From: Brachybacterium phenoliresistens
GTDB taxonomy: Bacteria; Actinomycetota; Actinomycetes; Actinomycetales; Dermabacteraceae
NCBI RefSeq assembly: GCF_000576425.1
Contig: NZ_KK069991.1
Coordinates: forward strand, 91,417-155,416
Length of the DNA: 64,000 nt
Direction of reading: 5' to 3'
Positions within the stretch are counted from its first letter, which is position 1. The number at the start of each line of letters is the position of its first letter. The notes under the pieces were generated by a model. The model made no database searches and was not told the origin of the DNA. It saw only the letters and a list, made by a program, of their open reading frames with translations. The position numbers and the translations under genes were made by a program. This document shows positions 16,213 through 26,294 of the stretch, piece after piece.

Positions 16213-17330
16213 CAGACCTCCCCCTCCATGAACATGCCGTCCTCGGGGTTGTCCACGCCGGGCACGAACTCGAGGATCTCGTCGCCCTCGGAGAGCCCGC
16301 CGGTGATCTCGACGATGCCGTCGCCGCGCAGGCCCAGGGTGACCTCCTGGCGCACCGGCTCGCCGGTGGCCTCGTCCAGGACGTACACCGCGCCGTCGGC
16401 CAGCTCCCCCTCGACCGCGGTGGTGGGGACGGTGACCACGCCGGTGGCCGAGCCGAGGTCCACGTGCACGTCCACGGCCAGGCCGGGGACGACCTTCGCA
16501 TCGGCCGGGACCGCGCAGCGCAGCTCCGCCTGCGAGGTGCCGGAGCCCCCGCCGGAGCCGGGGATCTCCAGCGGCTCGCCCGTCATCGGGTCGACGGCCC
16601 CGCCGCCGACCTCGCCGCCGCCGGACCCTCCGGAGCCGCCCTCGGAGGGATCGGACTCCTCGATCGCGGAGTCCTCGCAGGTGATCGGATCGGGGCTGGT
16701 GGGCAGGGTCATGGTGGCCGCGACCGGCGCGTCCATCAGGTCCAGCTGCTGCTCCGGGGTGAGCGGCGCGACCACGGAGTACGTCCCCGGGGACAGGTCC
16801 AGGATCTGCGCGTCCTCGGCGATGTCGTCCCACTTCTCGACGGCGAGGTTGCGCACGTAGCCGGTGTGCTCGGCCTCGAGGGTGTAGTAGCGGTAGGTGG
16901 GCTCCTCGTCCCGCTCCTGCGGGGCGGGCGCCTCGACCGGCTGGCCGTTCTCGTCGACGGCGGGGACCGCCGGGGCCGCCGGCTCGGGCTGCTGCTCGAC
17001 GCGGACCTCGAGGATCCGGGCGCCCTTCTCGATCCGATCGCCGTCCTTCACCCAGATCGCGGTGATCTCCCCGGCGCGATCGGCGGTGACGGGCTCGGAG
17101 GCATCGGCCTCCACGGTCGCGCTCAGCTCCAGCACCGAGGAGATGTCGCCCAGCTGCGCGGGGACGACGGCGTACTCGTCGTACGAGACGCCCGGGATGA
17201 CATCGGCCCCCGGGTCCTCGCCCGTGCCCGCGCCGGCGGGGAAGAAGGCCAGCTTGGCCAGCGCGAGGGCGATGATCGCGAAGATCACCATCCACACCAG
17301 GGGGAAGACGTAGCGTCGGACGGATTCCAT
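16209..17330 (-). CDS. HlyD/MacA-like membrane-anchored adaptor of the ABC set
   Basis: 373 residues. An N-terminal helix (about residues 9-30) anchors it; an extracellular beta-barrel and lipoyl-like segments follow (DRAGEITAIWVKDGDRIEKGARIL). A Gly/Ser/Glu-rich insertion (about residues 225-270) interrupts the domain, and no long coiled coil is apparent, as expected where there is no outer membrane to span. It is first in the adaptor-ATPase-permease operon, with AAGGGG upstream of the ATG. Confidence 0.82.
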   Translation of the reverse strand: MESVRRYVFPLVWMVIFAIIALALAKLAFFPAGAGTGEDPGADVIPGVSYDEYAVVPAQLGDISSVLELSATVEADASEPVTADRAGEITAIWVKDGDRIEKGARILEVRVEQQPEPAAPAVPAVDENGQPVEAPAPQERDEEPTYRYYTLEAEHTGYVRNLAVEKWDDIAEDAQILDLSPGTYSVVAPLTPEQQLDLMDAPVAATMTLPTSPDPITCEDSAIEESDPSEGGSGGSGGGEVGGGAVDPMTGEPLEIPGSGGGSGTSQAELRCAVPADAKVVPGLAVDVHVDLGSATGVVTVPTTAVEGELADGAVYVLDEATGEPVRQEVTLGLRGDGIVEITGGLSEGDEILEFVPGVDNPEDGMFMEGEVW

Positions 17331-17447
17331 GGGACCCCTTCATCGGCGCCCGCAGGAGGGGCGGGCGCGGCGGCTTGCGAAGCCCGAGAATCCCCCCACG
17401 GGCCGATCAGACCCTATCCGGGGGATGTGCGGCGCGGCATCCGCCCA

Positions 17448-17453
17448 TAGTCT
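17448..17453 (+). promoter_or_regulatory. -10-like element giving a leaderless start at 17461
   Basis: TAGTCT followed by 7 bp and ATG at 17461, with no ribosome binding site. This spacing selects the ATG at 17461 over the one at 17455. Confidence 0.4.
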
Positions 17454-17460
17454 GATGGAC

Positions 17461-18510
17461 ATGAACGGATCGTCGACGACCGCCCGGACCCCCGACATCG
17501 ACCTGGCGCCCCTGCTCAGCGCCATCGAGGAGGAGCGCCTGGGGGTGCGGGCCGTCCACGTGCACCGTGCCGGCACCCGCGAGTCCGAGGACGTCGTCCA
17601 CCGCCGCGTCGAGGACACCATCGAGCAGGTCTACTCGATCTCCAAGACCGTCACCGCGCTCGCCGTCGGCATCGCCCGCGCCGAGGGGCTGCTGGACCTC
17701 GACGACCTGCTGGTCGACCATCTCGAGGGGATCAGCGACCTGCCGCGCGAGGCGCTCGGCGAGGGCGTCGAGCGGATCCGCCTGCGCCACCTGATCACCA
17801 TGACCTCCGGCAGCCCCGTGCTCATGTTCGAGGAGGCCGAGCGGATGGACCCCGACCCGGCGGCCCTCTACCTCGGCACCGACCTCGTCCGCGAGCCCGG
17901 CGCGCAGTTCGAGTACTCCAACGGCGGCGTCTACATGCTGGGCCGCGTCGTCGCCGCCCGCGCCGGCATCAGCCTGCGCGACTACCTCATGCCGCGCCTG
18001 TTCGAGCCGCTGGGCATCCTCAACCCGCAGTGGTTCACCGACCGCGGCGGCAGCACCTGGGCGGCGACCGGCCTGAACCTGCGCAGCGGCGAGGTCGCCC
18101 GCATCGGCCGCCTCCTCCTGGACCGCGGCCGATGGACCGGCGCCGACGACGTCCGCGGCGTCGACGCGGATGCGGTCTCCCCGGACTCGGACGTTTCCGA
18201 CGCCTCGGCCGATGCCTCCTCCGCCTCCGCGGACTCCCCGCAGCTCGTGCCCGAGGCCTGGATCGATGCGCTCCACAGCGACCATGCCTGGGTCGAGACC
18301 GGCGACGCGGACCCCGAGAACGTCCAGTACGGCTTCGGGGTCTGGCGCTGCACCCCCGAGGGCGCCTGGCGCGCGGACGGCGCCTACGGCCAGTTCATCG
18401 TCGTCCTCCCGCAGCAGGAGGCCGTCATCACCGTCACCTCCCGCCACGAGGGCAGCCCCAGCCAGGAGATCCTCCGCGCCCTGTGGCGCCACGTCGTCCC
18501 CCAGCTCTGA
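17461..18510 (+). CDS. Serine hydrolase, class C beta-lactamase/penicillin-binding fold
   Basis: About 349 residues, no signal peptide, so cytoplasmic. The nucleophile motif is VYSISKTV (SxxK) and the second motif is YSN in FEYSNGGVYMLGRV. The C-terminal KTG-like element is not obvious. Proteins of this type are esterases or peptidases more often than true beta-lactamases. An acidic Ser/Asp/Ala insertion (about residues 240-262) looks like a surface loop. The gene stands alone, with a likely leaderless start, and ends before a very strong inverted repeat. Confidence 0.83.
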   Translation: MNGSSTTARTPDIDLAPLLSAIEEERLGVRAVHVHRAGTRESEDVVHRRVEDTIEQVYSISKTVTALAVGIARAEGLLDLDDLLVDHLEGISDLPREALGEGVERIRLRHLITMTSGSPVLMFEEAERMDPDPAALYLGTDLVREPGAQFEYSNGGVYMLGRVVAARAGISLRDYLMPRLFEPLGILNPQWFTDRGGSTWAATGLNLRSGEVARIGRLLLDRGRWTGADDVRGVDADAVSPDSDVSDASADASSASADSPQLVPEAWIDALHSDHAWVETGDADPENVQYGFGVWRCTPEGAWRADGAYGQFIVVLPQQEAVITVTSRHEGSPSQEILRALWRHVVPQL

Positions 18511-18547
18511 CCCGCCAGGGCGCGGAGTCGGGACGCCGGCCGGACAT

Positions 18548-18611
18548 GAACGGCGGTCTGAGGGCCGCGAGCCTGTCAATCGCCTGGCTCGCGGCCCTGA
18601 GACCGCCGTTC
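18548..18611. repeat. Long near-perfect inverted repeat (26-bp arms, 12-bp loop)
   Basis: Arms 18548-18573 and 18586-18611 are complementary with one central mismatch; the stem can extend 3 bp outward with one GU pair. It lies 38 bp after the serine hydrolase stop and ~100 bp before the poxB promoter region. No T-tract follows on either strand. It could be a factor-assisted terminator or a mobile palindromic element (REP/MITE-like). Confidence 0.8.
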
Positions 18612-18786
18612 GTGCTCGCCGCCGGCGCGACCCAGCCCCTCGTGGTCCCGCGCCCCCGCCGGTGTCTGGTGCATCGCAGGTGGGGCGGGGACTCCCCGGA
18701 GCGCTGCGAGCAGGCATAGCGTGGAGGCATGCACGGGCGCTGCGTCCGAGGGGTGCGCGTCGACATCTGCGTTCGAGGAGAGATCC

Positions 18787-20529
18787 ATGGCCCAGAACAC
18801 CTTCGCGAGACTGCTCGTCACCCAGCTGCGGGACATGGGGGTGGAGCGCATCTACGGCCTGGTCGGTGATTCGCTCAATCCCGTGGTCGATGCGGTGCGG
18901 ACCACCGAGGGCATCGAGTGGGTGCACGTGCGCAACGAGGAGGCCGCGGCGTTCGCCGCCGGCGCCGAGGCCCGCCTGACCGGGAAGCTCGCCGTGTGCG
19001 CGGGCTCCTGCGGGCCGGGGAACACGCACCTGATCCAGGGGCTGTACGACGCGCATCGGGACGGCGCCCCGGTGTTGGCGATCGCCAGCCACATCCCCAG
19101 CGGGAAGATCGGCACCGGGTTCTTCCAGGAGACCCATCCCGAGGCGCTGTTCCAGGAGTGCTCCCACTTCTGCGAGCTGGTGACCTCCGGCGAGCACGGG
19201 GCGACGCTGCTGCACATCGCGATCCAGACGGCGATCGCGAAGCGGGGCGTCTCGGTGATGGTGCTGCCCGGCGACATCGCTGACGAGGAGGTCGACGGGC
19301 CGCTGACCAAGGCCCTGGCCACGGAGCTGGGCGCGGTCCAGCCGGCCGACGGGCCCGTGCGCGAGCTCGCCGGGCTCATCGACGCCGCCCGGACGGTGAC
19401 GCTGTTCGCGGGCGCCGGGGTGGCCGGCGCCCGGGAGGAGACGCTCGCGCTCGCGGAGAAGATCAAGGCCCCCATCGGCCATGCCTTCGGCGGCAAGGAG
19501 TGGATCCAGTACGACAACCCCTTCGACGTGGGGATGAGCGGGCTGCTGGGCTACGGCGCCTGCTACGAGGCGATGCACGAGGCGGATCTGGTGATCCTGC
19601 TGGGCACCGACTTCCCCTACAGCGAGTTCCTGCCCAGCGGCCGGGACGTGAAGGTCGTCCAGATCGATGCCGACGCCTCGCGCCTGGGACGGCGCGTCCC
19701 GCTGGACCTCGCCGTGCACGGCGACACCGCGCTCACGCTGCGCGCCCTGCTGCCGCAGATCTCGGCGAAGAAGGACAACCGCTTCCTGACCCGCATGCTG
19801 AAGGCCCACCACAAGGCGCTGAGCGGCGTGGTCTCCGCGTACACGAAGAAGGTGGAGCGCATGAAGCCGATCCACCCGGAGTTCGTCGCCGCGACGCTCG
19901 ACGACCTCGCCGCCGAGGACGCCGTCTTCACCGTGGACACCGGCATGTGCAACGTGTGGGCGGCCCGCTACATCACGCCCAACGGGAAGCGCCGCGTGTT
20001 CGGCTCCTGGCACCACGGCACGATGGCCAACGCCCTGCCGCAGGCGATCGGGGCCTCGGCCTCGCACCCGGGCCGCCAGGTGATCTCCCTGTCCGGGGAC
20101 GGCGGGCTGGGCATGCTGATGGGCGAGCTGCTCACGGTGCGCCTGCACGACCTGAACACGAAGATCGTCGTGTTCAACAACTCGAGCCTCGGCATGGTGA
20201 AGCTGGAGATGCTGGTCGAGGGAATCCCCGACCACGAGACCGATCATGCCCCGGTCGACTACGCCGCGATCGCCCAGGGCGCCGGCATCCCCTCGGTGCG
20301 CATCACCGACCCCAAGCGCCTGCGTGCGCAGCTGCAGGCGGCACTGGAGTCCTCGGGGCCGATGCTGATCGACGTGGTCACCGACCCCGACGCCCTGTCG
20401 ATGCCGCCGAAGATCACCGCCCAGCAGATCCGCGGCTTCGCCACGGCCTCCACGAAGGTCGTGCTCGCCGGGGGAGTGGGCCGGATGCTCGACATGGCCG
20501 CCTCGAACCTGCGCAACATCCCGCGCTGA
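18787..20529 (+). CDS. poxB: Thiamine-diphosphate-dependent pyruvate oxidase/dehydrogenase (PoxB-like)
   Basis: 580 residues in the three-domain order of the family: pyrimidine-binding domain with the catalytic Glu in HVRNEEAAAFAAGAEA, central FAD/Rossmann-like domain, and a C-terminal diphosphate-binding domain with SGDGGLGMLMGEL and VFNNSSLGMVKLE (GDG-to-NN motif). PoxB oxidises pyruvate to acetate and CO2, passing electrons to quinone at the membrane. The ATG at 18787 follows GAGGAGAG. A TAGCGT element near 18713-18718 could be its -10. It is transcribed alone. Acetolactate synthase is less likely because the match is to the PoxB type throughout. Confidence 0.9.
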   Translation: MAQNTFARLLVTQLRDMGVERIYGLVGDSLNPVVDAVRTTEGIEWVHVRNEEAAAFAAGAEARLTGKLAVCAGSCGPGNTHLIQGLYDAHRDGAPVLAIASHIPSGKIGTGFFQETHPEALFQECSHFCELVTSGEHGATLLHIAIQTAIAKRGVSVMVLPGDIADEEVDGPLTKALATELGAVQPADGPVRELAGLIDAARTVTLFAGAGVAGAREETLALAEKIKAPIGHAFGGKEWIQYDNPFDVGMSGLLGYGACYEAMHEADLVILLGTDFPYSEFLPSGRDVKVVQIDADASRLGRRVPLDLAVHGDTALTLRALLPQISAKKDNRFLTRMLKAHHKALSGVVSAYTKKVERMKPIHPEFVAATLDDLAAEDAVFTVDTGMCNVWAARYITPNGKRRVFGSWHHGTMANALPQAIGASASHPGRQVISLSGDGGLGMLMGELLTVRLHDLNTKIVVFNNSSLGMVKLEMLVEGIPDHETDHAPVDYAAIAQGAGIPSVRITDPKRLRAQLQAALESSGPMLIDVVTDPDALSMPPKITAQQIRGFATASTKVVLAGGVGRMLDMAASNLRNIPR

Positions 20530-20571
20530 CCTGCGGCATCGCCGGCGGGGCCGGATCGGGCGGAATTCGAC

Positions 20572-20599
20572 CCATCCGATCCGGCCCTCGGCTCCGAAC
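20572..20599 (+). promoter_or_regulatory. SigK-like ECF promoter upstream of the fasciclin lipoprotein gene
   Basis: CCATCC at 20572-20577 and CCGAAC at 20594-20599, 16 bp apart. As recalled, mycobacterial SigK promoters use CCATCC and CCGAAT elements. A SigK-type factor is encoded two genes downstream. The start codon lies 83 bp past the -10. Confidence 0.55.
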
Positions 20600-20682
20600 T
20601 CCGTGCGAGACACCGCCCGCACGGGCGGCATCGCGCTCGGTCCCCGGGCGTGATCCGAGGAAGAGTCACGAAGGAGCCTGGG

Positions 20683-21387
20683 ATGAACACGCGAAAGCTG
20701 CTGCCGGCGATCGGCATGCTCGCCGCCTCGATGGTGGTCTTCACCGCCTGCTCGGGCGGTGCGATGGAGGAGTCCGGGAACGGGGAGGCGACCCCCGCGG
20801 CGCAGGAGGAGACGACGCAGGAGGAGTCGGGCGAGGGCATGGCCGCCTCCGACGGCGGCTCCGACATGGCGGACCCGGCGGCGGATCTCGTCGGCCCGGG
20901 CTGTGCGGACTACGCCGCGCAGGTCCCCGACGGAGCCGGGTCGGTGGCCGGGATGGCGCTGGACCCGGTGAGCGTCGCCGCGTCCAACAACCCGCTGCTG
21001 ACGACGCTGACCGCGGCCGTCTCCGGCGAGCTGAACCCCGACGTGAACCTGGCCAGCACCCTGGACAGCGACGAGTTCACCGTCTTCGCCCCGGTGGACA
21101 CCGCCTTCGAGGCCGTCCCCGAGGCGGACCTCACGGCGCTCGCCGGGGACTCCGACGCCCTCACCACGGTGCTCACGTACCACGTGGTCCCCGGGCAGAT
21201 CTCCCCTGACGAGATCGTCGGCACGCACACCACGGTCCAGGGCGAGGACGTCGAGGTGACCGGCGGCGGCGACGAGCTCATGGTCGGCGGCGCCGCGGTG
21301 ATCTGCGGCGGCGTGAAGACGCAGAACGCTACCGTCTACCTCGTCGACACGGTGCTGATGCCGCCGTCGATGGCGGACGCGAGCTGA
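20683..21387 (+). CDS. Fasciclin-domain (MPT83-like) surface lipoprotein
   Basis: 234 residues. The signal peptide ends in a lipobox, VFTACSGG, so Cys at about residue 23 is lipidated. A Glu/Thr/Gln-rich linker follows, then one fasciclin domain (about residues 85-232) with [15 protein letters not shown] and LTYHVVPGQ. Its closest well-known relatives are the mycobacterial MPT70/MPT83 antigens, whose genes belong to the SigK regulon. Upstream is a SigK-like promoter; 75 bp downstream is sigK, so the protein is probably a direct SigK target. The ATG is preceded by AAGGAG. The biological role is likely adhesion or cell-surface interaction. Confidence 0.9.
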   Translation: MNTRKLLPAIGMLAASMVVFTACSGGAMEESGNGEATPAAQEETTQEESGEGMAASDGGSDMADPAADLVGPGCADYAAQVPDGAGSVAGMALDPVSVAASNNPLLTTLTAAVSGELNPDVNLASTLDSDEFTVFAPVDTAFEAVPEADLTALAGDSDALTTVLTYHVVPGQISPDEIVGTHTTVQGEDVEVTGGGDELMVGGAAVICGGVKTQNATVYLVDTVLMPPSMADAS

Positions 21388-21462
21388 CGGACCGATGGCC
21401 GAGCGCCGGGGACGGACGGAGCCTGCGGGCCCGTCCGCCCTCGGTCCGATGAAGGAGGGGGC

Positions 21463-22080
21463 ATGTCCGTGAACTCGTCCGAGCGGGGTCCCACCGACCG
21501 CCCGCGGCCGCTGCCGCGCGCGGAGGAGGACCCCGAGGCCCGTCTCGTCGAGCTGGTGCGCCGCACCGCGCTCGGGGACGAGGCCGCGTTCTCCGCGCTC
21601 TACGACGCGGTGAGCCCGCGCCTGTTCGCCCTGGTGCGACGGGTGGTGCGGGACGTGCCGATGAGCGAGGAGGTCCTCCAGGAGGTCTTCGTGGAGGTGT
21701 GGCGCCAGGCGACCCGCTTCGATGCGGCGCGCGGCTCGGCCAGCGGGTGGCTGTCCACGATCGCCCATCGGCGGGCCGTCGACGCGGTGCGCTCGCAGGA
21801 GGCGTCCCGCCGGCGGGACTCCGCCGAGGGGCTGCACCGGGTCGAGGAGACGGTGGTCGACGTGCAGGAGGAAGGGGTCCGCCGCGTCGAGGTGCGGCGC
21901 GTCGAGCAGGCCATGCGGTCGCTGACGCAGCTGCAGCGCGACGCCATCGGCCTGGCCTACTTCGGCGGATACAGCCATCGGGAGGTGGCGAACCTGCTGG
22001 GGATCCCGGTGGGAACGGCCAAGACACGCATCCGGGACGGCATGATCGTCCTGCGGGACAGATTGGGGGTGACCTCGTGA
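21463..22080 (+). CDS. sigK: SigK-type ECF RNA polymerase sigma factor
   Basis: 205 residues. Region 2 spans about residues 45-110 (LYDAVSPRLFALVRRVV, then EEVLQEVFVEVWRQA) and region 4 about 145-200 (LTQLQRDAIGLAYFGGYSHREVANLL is a typical helix-turn-helix, here cut to its first part: LTQLQRDAIGLAYFGGYS). The GTG start of the anti-sigma gene overlaps its stop by 4 bp, the classical sigK-rskA arrangement. A short complementary pair near 21408-21437 lies in its leader. It likely directs its own operon from the upstream promoter at 20572. Confidence 0.88.
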   Translation: MSVNSSERGPTDRPRPLPRAEEDPEARLVELVRRTALGDEAAFSALYDAVSPRLFALVRRVVRDVPMSEEVLQEVFVEVWRQATRFDAARGSASGWLSTIAHRRAVDAVRSQEASRRRDSAEGLHRVEETVVDVQEEGVRRVEVRRVEQAMRSLTQLQRDAIGLAYFGGYSHREVANLLGIPVGTAKTRIRDGMIVLRDRLGVTS

Positions 22081-23057
22081 CCGAGAACAGGCATCAGCTC
22101 ACGGGCGCCTGGGCGCTGGACGCCGTCGACGACGCGGAGCGGGCCGACATCGAGGAGTACCTCGAGAGCGACCCCGAGGCGGCGGCGGAGGCGCGCTCCT
22201 TCCGGGAGACCGCCGCGGCCCTGGCCCTCTCCCTGGATCCCATCGCCCCGCCGGCCGGTCTCAAGGACGATGTGCTCTCGCGGATCGCCCGGACCCGCCA
22301 GCTGCCCCCCGAGGATGCGGCCGATGCGCCGCAGGCTCCGGCCGCACGCACGGTGCCGGACGACGCCGGCACCCCCGAAGGCCGGGGCGGCGCCGGCCGC
22401 GGCCCCGCGACGGGCGACGGCGTCCGCGGCGACGGCACCCGAGGCGACAGCGTCCGCAGCGACGGCGGTCGGCACCGGGCAGGCCCGATGCCGGAGAGCA
22501 CCCCGCGCCGGGAGGACCGGCCCGGGCAGGTCGTGCCGCTGGACCGCTACCGGGCGAGCGTGCGGCGCTCGCGCTGGCTCGCGGTGGCGGCGGTCGGGCT
22601 GCTGGCCACGAGCATCGGCGGCGCGGCGCTGTGGACGGCCGAGAGGTCCCAGCAGCGCGATGCCGAGATGCGGATCGAGGCGCTGGAATCCGCGCAGGCG
22701 GAGACGGCGCGCCAGCAGGCGGTCGTCTCGACGATCCTCGCGGCCGATGACACGGCGAGCACCTCCGTGCCGGTCGACGGCGGGGGCGCCCTCGACCTGC
22801 TGTACTCCGTCGAGGACGGGGCCATGGTGGTCACCACCTCCGGTCTGCCGGCGCTCCCGGAGGGCAAGGAGTACCAGATGTGGCTGATCGAGGATCCGCA
22901 GCACCCCGAGAGCGTGGCGACCATGTCCGCCGACGACTCGACGCTGGTGCTCACCCGGGGGATGGAGGGCGTGACCACGCTCGCCGTCTCCGTGGAGCCC
23001 GCCGGCGGCTCGGTCTCGCCGACGCCGGACGCGATCGTCGCCCAGGGGCAGCTGTGA
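22077..23057 (+). CDS. rskA: RskA-family anti-sigma factor
   Basis: 326 residues with a GTG start overlapping sigK by 4 bp. The N-terminal ~70 residues form the anti-sigma domain (HQLTGAWALDAVDDAERADI), followed by a long, Gly/Arg/Asp-rich linker (about residues 80-150), one transmembrane helix (about 163-185, WLAVAAVGLLATSIGGAALW), and an extracytoplasmic RskA domain with LPALPEGKEYQMWLIEDP. RskA is normally degraded by regulated proteolysis to release SigK. The linker is unusually long and repetitive compared with mycobacterial RskA. Confidence 0.9.
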   Translation: MTENRHQLTGAWALDAVDDAERADIEEYLESDPEAAAEARSFRETAAALALSLDPIAPPAGLKDDVLSRIARTRQLPPEDAADAPQAPAARTVPDDAGTPEGRGGAGRGPATGDGVRGDGTRGDSVRSDGGRHRAGPMPESTPRREDRPGQVVPLDRYRASVRRSRWLAVAAVGLLATSIGGAALWTAERSQQRDAEMRIEALESAQAETARQQAVVSTILAADDTASTSVPVDGGGALDLLYSVEDGAMVVTTSGLPALPEGKEYQMWLIEDPQHPESVATMSADDSTLVLTRGMEGVTTLAVSVEPAGGSVSPTPDAIVAQGQL

Positions 23058-24700
23058 GCTCCGACGGCGAGGGCCCGCGGAGCTCGCCGTCGGGCCCGAC
23101 CCCGGGGCGCCCGCCGTCCGGCCCGGCCGCGCGGCGGGCGCCGTCGGGCGCGAGGCTGCGGCGGCTGCCCTGGGGGTCGGCGCTGGTCGGCCTCGTCGCG
23201 GGGGCCGCGCTGCTCGCCGTGGCGGAGCTGGCCTCGCTGCCCCTGAGCGCCGCCTCGGCGCCCCTGGTGGCGATCGGCGGCGCGTTCATCGACGTCATCC
23301 CGCCGTGGGTGAAGGACGCGGCGATCGCCCTGTTCGGCACCTACGACAAGGCCGCGCTGTTCGCGTCGATGCTCGCTGTCTACGGGGCCGTGATGGCTCT
23401 GCTCGGGATCCTCGGGGCGCATCGGCCGCGGGCCGCGATGCTCGGGGTGGGCGGCCTGGGCCTCGCGGCGGCGGGAATCGTGCTCACCCGGGCGGGCACC
23501 GGCCCGGCCGATGCGCTGCCGGTCCTGCTGGGCACCGCCGCGGGGATCGTGGTGCTGCGGGTGCTCGGCCGGATGATGCGTCCGGCGCCGGCCGCGCCCG
23601 GGGCCGGGCCCGAGGCGGCGGGTGTGCGCCGCCGTCCGCTGCTGGTGACGGCGGGGGCGGGCCTGGTCTTCGGGGCGCTCGGCGTCGGGGCGCGGGCGCT
23701 GCACGCCTCGCGCGATGCGGCCGGGCGTGCGGCGCGCGCCTTCGCCCTGCCCTCTCCCCGCAGCAGTGCGCCGGCCATCCCGGAGCAGGCGCAGTCGCAG
23801 GTCGCGGGGATGCCCCCGTTCCTCACGCCGACCGCGGAGTTCTACCGGATCGACACCGCGCTGGCCGTGCCGCGGGTCGATCCGCAGACCTGGCGCCTGC
23901 GCGTGGGCGGGCTGGTGCGCCGGGAGGTGGTGCTCGATCTCGCCCAGCTCCTCGCGCTGCCGATGCTCGAGCGGCACATCACGCTGACCTGCGTCTCCAA
24001 CCCGGTGGGCGGGGACCTCGCCGGCAACGCCACCTGGCTGGGCGTGCCGGTGAGCACGATCCTGGAGATGGCCGGGGTGCGCGAGGGCGCGGACATGGTC
24101 CTCTCCCGCTCGGTCGACGGCTTCACCGCCTCCACGCCGCTGGAGGCGCTGCGGGACGGCCGCGACGCCCTCATCGCCGTGGGCATGAACGGCGCCCCGC
24201 TGCCGCCGGAGCACGGGTTCCCGGTGCGGATGGTGGTCCCGGGGCTGTACGGCTACGTCTCGGCCACGAAGTGGCTCACGGAGCTGACGGTGACGCGCTT
24301 CGCCGACGACCGCGCCTACTGGACCGATCGCGGGTGGTCCGAGCGGGGGCCGATCAAGATCGCCTCCCGGATCGACGTCCCGCGCGCCTTCGCGGTGCTC
24401 GAGCGCGACGCGCAGGGGGCGGTGATGCTCGGCGGCACCGCCTGGGCGCAGCAGCGGGGGATCTCGGCGGTGCAGGTGCGCATCGACGAGGGGCCGTGGC
24501 GCGATGCCGAGCTCGCCGCCTCCGTGAGCGAGGACTGCTGGACGCAGTGGTCCCTGCGCTGGGACGGGGCCGATGCCGGGAGGCATGCGGTGACCGTCCG
24601 GGCCGTGGACGGCGACGGGCAGGAGCAGACGGCCGAGCGGGCCGATCCCGTGCCGGACGGCGCGAGCGGATGGCATGAGATCCGCTTCGAGGTGGCATGA
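23054..24700 (+). CDS. Membrane-anchored molybdopterin-dependent oxidoreductase (sulfite-oxidase family)
   Basis: 548 residues with a GTG start overlapping rskA by 4 bp. The N-terminal half has a disordered ~35-residue stretch and about five membrane helices. The C-terminal half is an extracytoplasmic molybdopterin domain with the Mo-ligand Cys in RHITLTCVSNPVGG, followed by an SOX-type dimerisation domain. Substrate candidates are sulfite or oxidised methionine residues, as in MsrP-like enzymes; sequence alone does not decide. Co-transcription with sigK-rskA suggests envelope redox repair under SigK control. A MobA-like cofactor gene begins at 63707. Confidence 0.87.
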   Translation: MSSDGEGPRSSPSGPTPGRPPSGPAARRAPSGARLRRLPWGSALVGLVAGAALLAVAELASLPLSAASAPLVAIGGAFIDVIPPWVKDAAIALFGTYDKAALFASMLAVYGAVMALLGILGAHRPRAAMLGVGGLGLAAAGIVLTRAGTGPADALPVLLGTAAGIVVLRVLGRMMRPAPAAPGAGPEAAGVRRRPLLVTAGAGLVFGALGVGARALHASRDAAGRAARAFALPSPRSSAPAIPEQAQSQVAGMPPFLTPTAEFYRIDTALAVPRVDPQTWRLRVGGLVRREVVLDLAQLLALPMLERHITLTCVSNPVGGDLAGNATWLGVPVSTILEMAGVREGADMVLSRSVDGFTASTPLEALRDGRDALIAVGMNGAPLPPEHGFPVRMVVPGLYGYVSATKWLTELTVTRFADDRAYWTDRGWSERGPIKIASRIDVPRAFAVLERDAQGAVMLGGTAWAQQRGISAVQVRIDEGPWRDAELAASVSEDCWTQWSLRWDGADAGRHAVTVRAVDGDGQEQTAERADPVPDGASGWHEIRFEVA

Positions 24701-24747
24701 CCTGCCCCGGACCCCGGACCGGGCGACGCGCCATGATCGCGCCATGA

Positions 24748-25998
<1,251 letters not shown>

Positions 25999-26040
25999 TC
26001 GCGGGCGGCGCCTGCGGCCTCCGCCGCCGCCGCCGCCGAT

Positions 26041-26082
26041 GCACACCCCCGGAACCGGTGATCCCCGGTTCCGGGGGTGTGC
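26041..26082 (+). terminator. Strong hairpin, probable terminator after the rpf-like gene
   Basis: Perfect 18-bp stem (26041-26058 with 26065-26082) around the 6-bp loop TGATCC, 42 bp after the stop. There is no T-tract, as is common in high-GC actinobacteria. It separates the rpf-like gene from the polysaccharide operon. The rest of the 25999-26294 gap holds only a GCC-repeat run and the next promoter. Confidence 0.7.
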
Positions 26083-26247
26083 GCGCATCGGGGGCGGTGC
26101 GGGGCGGCTACGGGAGGTTGCGATCCGGTCACGGATGCGCAGTCCCGCTGCCCCTGTGAGTGTCTACCCCCTCTGACCTGCGGCGATGAACTTCCGGTGC
26201 CGGGTCGCCCGCTGGCGCGTACCCGCAGGTAACGAGCGGGGCGACCG

Positions 26248-26253
26248 TAGGAT
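26248..26253 (+). promoter_or_regulatory. Candidate -10 of the polysaccharide operon
   Basis: TAGGAT about 42 bp upstream of the BY-kinase start codon; no convincing -35. It is the only promoter-like element in the gap before a 16-kb run of overlapping genes. Confidence 0.35.
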
Positions 26254-26294
26254 GGGAGGGTCCGCGCTCTCTCCCTCTCCAGATCGGTGTCGCA

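Noticed and set aside
17461..18510. Calling this gene a beta-lactamase resistance gene
   Set aside because: No signal peptide and no clear KTG motif; the fold is shared by many esterases and peptidases.
18729..18869. Short frame starting 6 bp after TAGCGT upstream of poxB
   Set aside because: It overlaps poxB out of frame and has no coding character; the TAGCGT is better taken as the poxB promoter with a normal leader and ribosome site.
17407..21978. A 1.5-kb-codon open frame on the minus strand across several genes
   Set aside because: It lies antisense to the hydrolase, poxB, fasciclin and sigK genes, which have clear families and starts. Such long antisense frames arise from extreme GC codon bias; it has no recognisable motif.
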